This document shows positions 1-7,784 of a stretch of 59,753 bases of DNA, one piece after another. The translations under genes were made by a program, and so were the position numbers. The notes beneath the pieces were generated by a model. It did not search any database. It was given only the letters and a program-made list of their open reading frames with translations, and was not told where the DNA came from. Position 1 is the stretch's first letter, and every line of letters begins with the position of its first letter. Source of the DNA: Cyclobacteriaceae bacterium. GTDB taxonomy: Bacteria > Bacteroidota > Bacteroidia > Cytophagales > Cyclobacteriaceae. The stretch covers positions 1 through 59,753 of the forward strand of contig JAOUDZ010000022.1 of assembly GCA_029858965.1 (NCBI GenBank). Reading direction: 5' to 3'.

Positions 1-2
1 AC

Positions 3-1529
3 AACATCACCAACAAAAAGGAGATTAAAACGCAGTTTGTAAAGGAGGAAATCCTGAAGAACGTAAGTCAACCGGTCAGGTTATACCAGGTGATGATTTC
101 GGGCAGTGAAATATTAGTGCCCAAAAAACCTATTGTGCCTGTTGTTGAAAACAGCATCGCGGTTTTGCCCTTTGCTAACATGAGCAGCGATCCCGAACAG
201 GAGTTTTTTAGCGATGGTATCAGTGAAGAGATCATTAACATGTTAGCGCAGGTATCGGAATTGAAAGTGATCGGGCGAACTTCTTCTTTTGCTTTCAAAG
301 GGAAGAACCTGGATTTGAAATTGATTGGCGAGCAGCTGAAAGTAGGTTATCTGCTTGAAGGAAGCGTGCGAAAATCGGGCAACACACTGCGCATTACAGC
401 ACAGCTCATCAAAGTAGCAGATGGGTTTCATCTTTATTCCGAAAAGTTTGACAGGGAATTAAAAGACATTTTTGCTATCCAGGATGAAGTTTCACTGGCC
501 ATTCTGAATGCTGTAAAAATAAAGTTATTTGGTACCGAACGAGATGCCGTTTTAAAGAAGTACACCGACAATATCGAAGCGTATCAGTTATATCTCAATG
601 GGCGTTTTCACTATAATAAATTTGTTCCGGATGGATTTATGAAGGCCATTGAATACCTGGAGGCAGCAATAGCTAAAGACCCAAACTATGCCGTAGCTTA
701 CGCCGCGAAGGCATTTTGTTACATGAATTTAAGGGATTTTAGTTGGATGCCCCCTGCAAAAGGGTTGAAAGAGGCGCGGCAGGCGGCGCAGCAATCGCTT
801 CAGTTGGACAGCGAAATTCCTGATAGTCACATCGCAGTAGGCAGGATAAAGTTACACTGGGAATGGAAAATAAAAGAAGCAGTCAACGAATTCAAAAAAG
901 CCATGGCCATCAATCCAAACAGCGCAGAGTGTCACGTGCAACTGGCCTACTGTGCCGTCCTAAAGGGTAATTATGCAGAAGCAATCGAACATTCCAAAAT
1001 AGCTGATAGCCTTGATCCATTCTCATTACTCAATGTTTGGTATTTGGCTGCTGTACCCTGGGCGGCTGGTGATCATGAGAAAGTGTTGGAGGTAGGAGAA
1101 AGATTGATTGATACGGAGCCGAATTTCTTTGGTGGCCACATGTGGGTCGGAATAGCCTATGGAAAAGTAGAAAAGTATCAGGAAGCAATTTCAGAGTTGG
1201 AGCTAGCATGCACTTTGAATCCGGGGACTTTTAATCTAAGCAATCTGGGAGTTACCTATGGAATGATGGGAGAGAAATTGAAGGCCGTTGAAGTTATCGA
1301 AAAAATGAAAATTATCGAGGGAGACCCTATTGGTACGAGTAGTAATTTCGGAATAGTGTATGCATCAATGGGAGAATTTGATACTGCGTTTCAATACTTT
1401 GAGAAAGCTATTGAACACAGCGAAGGCCACATGTTATGGATAAAGGCACTTACTCAGGATATGCCCGAGTTCAACAAAGATCCAAGGACCGCGAAACTCC
1501 TGGAAAAAATTGGATTACCACCTTATTAA
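3..1529 (+). CDS. Adenylate/guanylate cyclase-type protein with TolB-like and TPR regions (5' end outside window)
   Basis: The reading frame is open from the window edge, so the gene begins upstream; the GTG at 90 is internal. The first ~40 visible residues (with LKNVSQPVRLYQV) resemble the end of a class III adenylate/guanylate cyclase catalytic domain. Next comes a TolB-like region starting at SIAVLPFANMSSDPEQEFFS, with GISEEI and LLEGSVRKSGNTLRITAQL, which is the usual arrangement in cyclase-TolB-TPR proteins. The remainder, about 320 residues, is TPR helix pairs (for example AIEYLEAAIAKDPNYAVAYA). The cyclase catalytic residues are outside the window, so activity cannot be judged. By family, such proteins are thought to act in signalling, with the TPRs binding partners. 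The upstream cyclase is inferred; the TolB and TPR parts are seen directly. The gene converges on the M20 peptidase gene. Confidence 0.8.
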   Translation, partial: NITNKKEIKTQFVKEEILKNVSQPVRLYQVMISGSEILVPKKPIVPVVENSIAVLPFANMSSDPEQEFFSDGISEEIINMLAQVSELKVIGRTSSFAFKGKNLDLKLIGEQLKVGYLLEGSVRKSGNTLRITAQLIKVADGFHLYSEKFDRELKDIFAIQDEVSLAILNAVKIKLFGTERDAVLKKYTDNIEAYQLYLNGRFHYNKFVPDGFMKAIEYLEAAIAKDPNYAVAYAAKAFCYMNLRDFSWMPPAKGLKEARQAAQQSLQLDSEIPDSHIAVGRIKLHWEWKIKEAVNEFKKAMAINPNSAECHVQLAYCAVLKGNYAEAIEHSKIADSLDPFSLLNVWYLAAVPWAAGDHEKVLEVGERLIDTEPNFFGGHMWVGIAYGKVEKYQEAISELELACTLNPGTFNLSNLGVTYGMMGEKLKAVEVIEKMKIIEGDPIGTSSNFGIVYASMGEFDTAFQYFEKAIEHSEGHMLWIKALTQDMPEFNKDPRTAKLLEKIGLPPY

Positions 1530-1582
1530 AAATCATGGGTAGTGATTGACCGTTTGGTCAAGTCAAACCGATGCGTTATTCT

Positions 1583-2920
1583 TCAACGTTGTGGCACCAA
1601 TTTATCCGCCGTTAATCTATGCAGTAGGATTGCAGATCGCTTCGCCTGAATTGCCAGACTCCGCGGATCCGCTGTCTCGTCAACGGTATGTCCATGCGTG
1701 CTACGCAGTCCCAACCCATCCATTGCCATGTCTACATACCCAGACGTAAATGAGATATCGGCGGCCCCAGCATCGCGCGGACTTACGGGTGAAACACCGC
1801 CATAACCCAGGTCCTTGCTCACTTTGTCAAAATACTTCAGCAACTGTTGGCTGCCCGGCGTAGGTGCCAGGGGTGGATAACCCTCATTGAAAACGAGTTC
1901 CGCGGTTGTCTGTGGTAGATGCTTTTTAACAATGCCAAACATTACTTCTTGTGCCTTTGTCAACTGCTCCGGCGAGATGGCACGTATGTCGCCTGTTACG
2001 AGGGCATCTTTGGCGACAACATTGCTTTTTCCAAAGGCTGTTCCGGTTTTCATATCATCTTCATAGTCTATGGTCGTGCCGCCCAGAATCACTCCCGGGC
2101 TGAACGTCAGGTTCTCTTCGTTTCTCAAAGCTTCGTAGAATTGTACAAGAATACGGCTGGCCTCGTAGATAGCGCCTGCCCCAATTTTTTCGGTAAATAT
2201 CTGAGAAGAGTGTGATGGGACCCCTGTCACGCGCAATTCCCAGTCAGAAGAGCCCCGTCTTGAAATGTTGGCTGTTTCCGTTCTGCCATCCCCATTTTCA
2301 AATCCCAGTGCTATATCTGCCTGTTTTGCGGCTTCGATAAGACTCTGGCGTGACAAGGCCAACGGTTTTCCACTCAACTCCTCATCACCACCCATGTAAA
2401 CAATGATGTTCATATCCTTTAGTAAACCTGCAGCGTCAAGCGCCTCCAGGGAGCTTATCATGACCACAAGTCCGCCCTTCATGTCCCCTACTCCCGGCCC
2501 ACTGACGGTAGAATCATTTAATGAAGTGAAGTGCTGAAATGCGCTGGATGGTTCAAACACCGTATCAAGATGACCAATCAACAAGATAGTTTTCCCTTTG
2601 CCTTTATGTTCCGCAATAAGGTGCCCTGCGCGATCAAAAGGTTTTCCTTCTACCCATTTCGTTGTAAATCCGATCGCATCCAACCTGGACTTGAAGACTT
2701 GCCCTACCTGGTAGACACCTTCAAAGTTCATTGAACCACTATTGATGTTTACTACCTCCTCCAAAAGTTTAAAAGCGGCACCAACATTAGCCTCTATATG
2801 CCCCACAACCTTTCGTTCTGCCTTTGAAAGCTGTGCCCACGAAGGTGCCGCAACTATAAAAACTAACAATGCAGCACAGAAGGCTTTTCTTAACCGGGAG
2901 GTAATGTTGGATCTTTGCAT
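1583..2920 (-). CDS. Exported M20 family metallopeptidase (glutamate carboxypeptidase-like)
   Basis: This 445-residue protein has an N-terminal signal peptide (basic start, hydrophobic core about residues 12-26, cleavage after APSWAQ at about 30). The M20 metal-binding motifs are present: GHLDT (His117, Asp119), GPGVGDMKGG (Asp146) and GGDEELSG (Glu180/Glu181), with late RDAGAADISF and STHGHTVDE segments. The closest described relatives are carboxypeptidase G2-like zinc exopeptidases that remove C-terminal glutamate or related residues. The substrate here is unknown. Export to the periplasm is inferred from the signal peptide. It is a single gene convergent with the cyclase/TPR gene; no partner is evident. 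Confidence 0.88.
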   Translation of the reverse strand: MQRSNITSRLRKAFCAALLVFIVAAPSWAQLSKAERKVVGHIEANVGAAFKLLEEVVNINSGSMNFEGVYQVGQVFKSRLDAIGFTTKWVEGKPFDRAGHLIAEHKGKGKTILLIGHLDTVFEPSSAFQHFTSLNDSTVSGPGVGDMKGGLVVMISSLEALDAAGLLKDMNIIVYMGGDEELSGKPLALSRQSLIEAAKQADIALGFENGDGRTETANISRRGSSDWELRVTGVPSHSSQIFTEKIGAGAIYEASRILVQFYEALRNEENLTFSPGVILGGTTIDYEDDMKTGTAFGKSNVVAKDALVTGDIRAISPEQLTKAQEVMFGIVKKHLPQTTAELVFNEGYPPLAPTPGSQQLLKYFDKVSKDLGYGGVSPVSPRDAGAADISFTSGYVDMAMDGLGLRSTHGHTVDETADPRSLAIQAKRSAILLHRLTADKLVPQR

Positions 2921-3117
2921 CGTGTAGAGTATATCGTGTTCAAATTATACAACACCCGCTCATTTTCAAACCCATCGCTGAGCGAAAGATTTGGCAACTA
3001 TCAGTGTTTTAGACATTCTCAGCTGAACCAGAACCCTGATTTCTCTCTAAAATCGCTTATTAGCATGCATTTTCGATAAGGGCCGACCGATTTTCAATTG
3101 GTTTGATATTTGTCTTG

Positions 3118-3125
3118 TATTTTTG
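3118..3125 (+). promoter_or_regulatory. Putative -7 promoter element for the AsmA-like gene
   Basis: TATTTTTG matches the Bacteroidota -7 consensus TAnnTTTG exactly. A TTG at 3098-3100 lies 17 bp upstream as a possible -33 element. The element is 20 bp before the TTG start at 3145, which supports that start. Confidence 0.5.
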
Positions 3126-3144
3126 CCTAACCATTTTTTAATCT

Positions 3145-5628
3145 TTGAAGACCGCCCGGAAAATACTTTTCTATACATCCCTGGTCTGTGGGGTACTTGT
3201 GCTTGCGATGACGATCTCAGTCTTTCTCTTTAAAGACAAGATCCTCAGCCAGTTTATTCGCGAAGCAAACAAACAGTTGAGCACGCCGGTCAAGGTCGGA
3301 AAGATGGATGTTTCTGTGTTGCAGAATTTTCCCATGCTTTCCATTGTGATGAATGATGTTTATGTTGAGGATAGTCATCCGGGGCAATATCCACTGCTTA
3401 CGGCAAAAAACATTTCTTTCCAACTTAACCTGATTGACGTATGGAACGATCGGTACGTTGTGCTGGGCCTGCGGATAAAAGACAGCGAGACTTCCCTTAA
3501 AATCAATGCAAAGGGTGAAAATAATTACGCGATTACCAGTAATGCCGGACCCAAGGGAAAAGGGTCGGTAAGCTTCGCGCTCCGGAACGTAACGCTGGAA
3601 AACACCAAAGTACAGTACACCGATCTCAGTGCAGAACAAGAATATAGATTCGACAGCAAAAACCTTATTGCTTCCATAGTAACCGTCGATGATATTTATA
3701 ATATTGAAGCATCAGGCGAAGTAACGACTGAGAAAATCAACGTCAATCAAAGGTCGTTTTTAACGGGAAAGTCATTTCAGATAGAAAGCAAACTTGTTTA
3801 CGATGATATTCAAAAGCAACTTGAAATAAAACCCTCATTGCTTAACCTTAAGGGTTCATCCTTTACAGTGTCAGGCGAATACCATTGGAAAGAAAAGAAT
3901 CTGATTGATCTTATCACCAAAGGAAAAGATACCGACATCCAAACGCTGCTCTCACTACTGCCGGAATCGGCATCAAAGAATTTCGAACGGTATCAGAGCA
4001 AGGGTGACGTATATTTCAACGCTAAGCTTAAAGGTGAAATCAGTGCTAAAAAGAGTCCCTCTCTTTCTATCGACTTTGGGTTTAAGAACATAACGCTATT
4101 TCAACCTGATTATAATTCGCGGATAGTCGAGGCCAGTATGACCGGATCATTTGCAAGTAGTGAAATGCTGAATGTCAGCGCAGCCACATTAGTGCTCAAA
4201 AACATTAGTGGAAAACTTAATGATGAGCCATTTTCGGCGAATCTAGTCATCCAGAATTTCAACAGCCCTGACGTGATTTGTGATTTCAAAGGCCGCGTGG
4301 ATGCCTCCGCACTCCTGGGATTTTATCCGATACCCAATGTTAGTAGTGTATCGGGCGCTTTGTTGGCCAATGTTTCTTTCAAAGGAAAAATCGAGCTGCT
4401 TAAGAAAAAATCTACCGCCCAGCGTGTAACAACACAAGGAACCGTCGATCTCCAGAATATTGGACTCACCTATGGCGCTGATAAAATTAAATTGAGGAGC
4501 CTTCAAGGCAATCTTCAATTCAGCAACAATGATCTTGCACTCAGCAATGTTTCCGGGAGGCTTGGAAACAGCGACTTCGAACTGAATGGCTTTTTCAAGA
4601 ACATCATTACCTTCATGATTTTCGAAAATCAACCCATTGGTATTGAAACTGATCTGAAGTCAGATTTCCTGGATGTAGATCAACTCTTTGCCATTGGGTT
4701 TGGAACGCCGGCAGCAGGCAAGAACCAACGGTACGAATTTAGTATTTCACGAAACATCAATCTGAATTTTAACTGCGATGTGAATGGACTACGTTATAAA
4801 CGTTTTCATGCAAACAACCTCAAGGGGGACTTGCTCGTGAAGAATCAGATGGCTGTATCTCGGCAAATCACTTTTAGATCAATGGGTGGAGATATGGCCT
4901 TTTCAGGAATTGTTGATGCCCAGAATAAAAAAGCAATAGATGTTGTCGGTTCATTCAAACTCAATGGAATTTACCTGGACAGCATTTTCTATGTCTTTGA
5001 AAATTTTGGACAGGACTTTATCCAGGACAAACACCTTAGGGGTCGGACGACAGCTGACGTCAGTCTGGAAATGGCGTTGGACCAGAACCTGAAACTATTC
5101 TCTGAAACACTTATCGGGGACATCACTGCTACCATCCAGAATGGAGAATTGAACAACTTTGAGCCCATGAAAAAGCTCAACCGGTATTTGAACGATGAGG
5201 GCCTAAGCAAGCTTCGTTTCTCAGATCTCAAAAACGATATACATATCGAAAATAAAACTGTTTACATTCCCCAAATGGAGGTGCGCACAAACGTAACTAC
5301 GATCAAGGTCAGCGGAACACACACTTTTGACCAACAAATTAATTACAGTGTCATCGCACCACTTCTCAACAAGAAGAAAATTAACAGCGAAGAAGCCAAA
5401 GGCGCATTAGAAGAGGACGGTACGGGCCAGACTAAACTTTTTCTTAAAATTATTGGCACTACTGATGATTATCGGGTGGTGTACGACACTGAAGCCGTGA
5501 AGAAAAAAATCGCCGCGGATCTGAAAAATGAAGTCCAGGAATTAAAAGATGCCTTCAAGAATAAAGGAACCCGGAAAAAGAAAGAACTGGAGCTCGAAAA
5601 AGATGAATTTTTTGATTGGGATAATTAA
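3145..5628 (+). CDS. AsmA-like family envelope protein
   Basis: This 827-residue protein uses a TTG start supported by a promoter element 20 bp upstream. A single N-terminal membrane segment (about residues 8-29) is followed by a long beta-rich region typical of AsmA-like proteins. The N-terminal part has the family pattern of a membrane anchor, then a helix and VGKMDVSVLQNFPMLSI-like strands. The C-terminal half (about 480-760) matches the AsmA C-terminal repeat region, including NGELNNFEPMKKLNRYL. The extreme C-terminus is highly charged. AsmA-clan proteins are thought to bridge inner and outer membranes and move phospholipids; that role is inferred here. The gene stands alone and ends 28 bp before the convergent DUF2461 gene. 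Confidence 0.85.
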   Translation: MKTARKILFYTSLVCGVLVLAMTISVFLFKDKILSQFIREANKQLSTPVKVGKMDVSVLQNFPMLSIVMNDVYVEDSHPGQYPLLTAKNISFQLNLIDVWNDRYVVLGLRIKDSETSLKINAKGENNYAITSNAGPKGKGSVSFALRNVTLENTKVQYTDLSAEQEYRFDSKNLIASIVTVDDIYNIEASGEVTTEKINVNQRSFLTGKSFQIESKLVYDDIQKQLEIKPSLLNLKGSSFTVSGEYHWKEKNLIDLITKGKDTDIQTLLSLLPESASKNFERYQSKGDVYFNAKLKGEISAKKSPSLSIDFGFKNITLFQPDYNSRIVEASMTGSFASSEMLNVSAATLVLKNISGKLNDEPFSANLVIQNFNSPDVICDFKGRVDASALLGFYPIPNVSSVSGALLANVSFKGKIELLKKKSTAQRVTTQGTVDLQNIGLTYGADKIKLRSLQGNLQFSNNDLALSNVSGRLGNSDFELNGFFKNIITFMIFENQPIGIETDLKSDFLDVDQLFAIGFGTPAAGKNQRYEFSISRNINLNFNCDVNGLRYKRFHANNLKGDLLVKNQMAVSRQITFRSMGGDMAFSGIVDAQNKKAIDVVGSFKLNGIYLDSIFYVFENFGQDFIQDKHLRGRTTADVSLEMALDQNLKLFSETLIGDITATIQNGELNNFEPMKKLNRYLNDEGLSKLRFSDLKNDIHIENKTVYIPQMEVRTNVTTIKVSGTHTFDQQINYSVIAPLLNKKKINSEEAKGALEEDGTGQTKLFLKIIGTTDDYRVVYDTEAVKKKIAADLKNEVQELKDAFKNKGTRKKKELELEKDEFFDWDN

Positions 5629-5656
5629 TGACTAACATTCAATACAAGTTTATCCC

Positions 5657-6319
5657 TCAGGATATTGCCTCTTTCAAGAAATCGTTCAATGGCTTAACTG
5701 ATTTCATTACTGCCGTGACTTTTTTTAGAAATTTCTTGTCTGTCACTTCGCTGTCCTTGAACGTATGTGTAACAATAAAACTTTTCAACTTCAGCCATTC
5801 TACATGTGGATGATCTTTTGCATAACCCTTTGGTGCAGTTTTTAACTTATCTTCATCCCAGAACGAAGCAAAATTCGTATTGAACTTCTTATCCTTAAAA
5901 ATTTTCTGCAGTTTATCCCCATTGTAATCAATCTCCTCTCTGATCTTTGCCACATTTTCCGGAACAGGCATGAACATCCCTGCCCCTACCATACTCTTGT
6001 TACCCGGTTCGATATGAAAATAGTACCCAGGCACGGCCAAGCCTTTCCCTGCGGAAGAAAACGCCGCACTCATATTCTTTTTATAAGGACTCTTGTCTTT
6101 GCTGAATCGTACATCGCGGTAAATCCGAAAGGTCAATTTCTTGGGATTCAGACCCAGTAGTGAGTCATCAAACTTAATCATCTCTTCAAGCAGGGCGGCA
6201 ACAAAGAATTCGAAGCCCTCCTTTGCCGCGTTGTACCTTGACTTATTCTTCTCAAACCATGTTCGATCGTTATGCTTGGCAAGGTCTTTTAGAAATTTGA
6301 GAATAATTTCGAAATCCAT
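5657..6319 (-). CDS. DUF2461 family protein
   Basis: This 220-residue soluble protein of the DUF2461/TIGR02453 family has the characteristic segments LAKHNDRTWFEKNKSRY, FRIYRDVRFSKDKSPYKKN and GYYFHIEPG. The family is widespread in Bacteroidota and other bacteria but its biochemical function is not established. No signal peptide or membrane segment is visible. It lies downstream of murF on the same strand (45 bp gap), with a good -7 element at 6353-6360, so it may have its own promoter. Confidence 0.88.
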   Translation of the reverse strand: MDFEIILKFLKDLAKHNDRTWFEKNKSRYNAAKEGFEFFVAALLEEMIKFDDSLLGLNPKKLTFRIYRDVRFSKDKSPYKKNMSAAFSSAGKGLAVPGYYFHIEPGNKSMVGAGMFMPVPENVAKIREEIDYNGDKLQKIFKDKKFNTNFASFWDEDKLKTAPKGYAKDHPHVEWLKLKSFIVTHTFKDSEVTDKKFLKKVTAVMKSVKPLNDFLKEAIS

Positions 6320-6352
6320 GATTTAACTTGTTTTAGGCTTTAAAATGTATCA

Positions 6353-6360
6353 CAAAAATA
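6353..6360 (-). promoter_or_regulatory. Putative -7 promoter element for the DUF2461 gene
   Basis: On the minus strand this reads TATTTTTG, an exact TAnnTTTG match, 34 bp upstream of the ATG at 6319 and just past the murF stop. No clear -33 element was identified. Confidence 0.4.
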
Positions 6361-6364
6361 ATAT

Positions 6365-7648
6365 TCAAATAAATTCCAATACCGCTTCCAACCCAACACC
6401 TCTCGAGGCCTTAATCAATATAGTAGCATTTTTCAAGGGCCTCTTTTTCAACTCATCAGCAAGCAGTATTTTATCTTCAAAAATCATAGCGGGCGGAAAT
6501 TCTGCCTTTGCGGCCTTCATTAAATGTCCACACAGAAAGACCTTATCAAAATTATATTTGTGCAGCAAGCGCCCAATTTCCCGGTGCTCTTGCTCGGCCT
6601 CACCCTCTAATTCAAACATGTCTCCTAAGATAAGTACTTTATGTTTGGCCTTCATTGCCGCCAGGTTTTCAATGGCAGCACACATTGAGGTTGGATTTGC
6701 GTTATACGCGTCCAGAATAATTGTGTTGCTGCCCTTCACTATAAACTGAGAACGCATATTATCGGATACATAATGCGCTACGGCCTCATTTGCCCGCGCA
6801 GTATCAACGCCAAAGTATTTTCCTATACACAATGCAGCGGCAACGTTCTCAAAATTGTATGCGCCTACCAGATGTGTTTGAACAATCTCTCCATCCTCTG
6901 TTTTAATTTTCACAAACGGATCGGCACCCAACATTGTGCAATGGTAGTAGTCGCCAGTTGCAGGATAAAAGATCGGATTCCTGAATCGTTTCGCCATGCT
7001 GGAAAGGATCTCATCTTGTGAATTAATGAACACTGTACCATCATGCACAATCAGGTGATTATACAATTCAGATTTTGCGCGAATAATATTTTCAAAACCA
7101 CCAAACGTTCCAATATGTGCCTTGCCAATATTCGTAATAAAACCATGTGTTGGATTCGCAATGGAGCAAAGTGTTGCAATTTCACCCAAGTGATTGGCGC
7201 CCATTTCAATTATGGCAATCTCAGTTGACTTACTAATTTCCAAAATAGTGAGCGGCACACCAATATGGTTGTTGAGATTTCCTTTGGTTGAAGCGGTGTT
7301 GTACTTCTTCTGCAGCACAGCGGCTAATAATTCCTTGCTTGTGGTTTTACCATTCGATCCCGTTAATCCAATGAAAGGTATAGACAGTTGGTTTCGATGA
7401 TAGCGCGCCAGATCCTGAAGCGTCTTCAATACATCATCCACCAAAATGCAACGATCAGCTGCAGGATGCTGTACCTCATCAATTACAGCATACCGAGCAC
7501 CTTTTTCGAGCGCCGACTGCGCAAATGCATTCGCATTAAACCGCTCACCTTTCAAAGCAAAAAATATGGATCCAGGCACGATCTTCCTGGTATCCGTTGA
7601 CACATATCCGGAATCCAGAAAATGCGCATATAATTTTTCAATATCCAT
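6365..7648 (-). CDS. murF: UDP-N-acetylmuramoyl-tripeptide--D-alanyl-D-alanine ligase
   Basis: MurF adds D-Ala-D-Ala to the UDP-MurNAc-tripeptide in the last cytoplasmic step of peptidoglycan precursor synthesis. I chose the ATG at 7648 (427 residues); a longer frame to 7846 has no family similarity and runs through a putative promoter. Visible motifs are the N-terminal STDTRKIVPGSIFFALKGER fold, the ATP-binding GLTGSNGKTTSKE at about residues 94-106, the GNLNNHIGVPLTIL segment, EMGANHLGEI, and NANPTSM in the C-terminal domain. No mur/fts cluster neighbours are present; the gene is divergent from the FG-GAP protein gene. Confidence 0.95.
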   Translation of the reverse strand: MDIEKLYAHFLDSGYVSTDTRKIVPGSIFFALKGERFNANAFAQSALEKGARYAVIDEVQHPAADRCILVDDVLKTLQDLARYHRNQLSIPFIGLTGSNGKTTSKELLAAVLQKKYNTASTKGNLNNHIGVPLTILEISKSTEIAIIEMGANHLGEIATLCSIANPTHGFITNIGKAHIGTFGGFENIIRAKSELYNHLIVHDGTVFINSQDEILSSMAKRFRNPIFYPATGDYYHCTMLGADPFVKIKTEDGEIVQTHLVGAYNFENVAAALCIGKYFGVDTARANEAVAHYVSDNMRSQFIVKGSNTIILDAYNANPTSMCAAIENLAAMKAKHKVLILGDMFELEGEAEQEHREIGRLLHKYNFDKVFLCGHLMKAAKAEFPPAMIFEDKILLADELKKRPLKNATILIKASRGVGLEAVLEFI

Positions 7649-7716
7649 GTGTTTTTGCAAGTTTATGGTTCCCCACCCCTCACGACAAACCTTCGTTAGG
7701 GATGATTGTACGGGCG

Positions 7717-7724
7717 CAAAAGTA
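7717..7724 (-). promoter_or_regulatory. Putative -7 promoter element for murF
   Basis: The minus strand reads TACTTTTG, an exact TAnnTTTG match, 68 bp upstream of the chosen murF ATG. It lies inside the rejected N-terminal extension of murF, which argues for the shorter protein. Confidence 0.4.
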
Positions 7725-7784
7725 TCTTGCAAGCAAGATAACAGGTGGTCATCCGCCAACGTTAAAGAGAAAGAAAATATTTTA

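Noticed and set aside
1546-1561. Palindrome TTGACC-GTTT-GGTCAA between convergent genes
   Set aside because: Perfect but only 6 bp with no T tract; could be a weak terminator or chance.
3217-3639. Long antisense ORF inside the AsmA-like gene
   Set aside because: Shadow of a real gene in another frame, with no family similarity; similar antisense frames elsewhere were treated the same way.
7446-7784. Long open frame upstream of the FG-GAP gene (possible N-terminal extension)
   Set aside because: It runs antisense through the murF 5' region, has no similarity to the protein family, and precedes a good signal peptide start at 7785.
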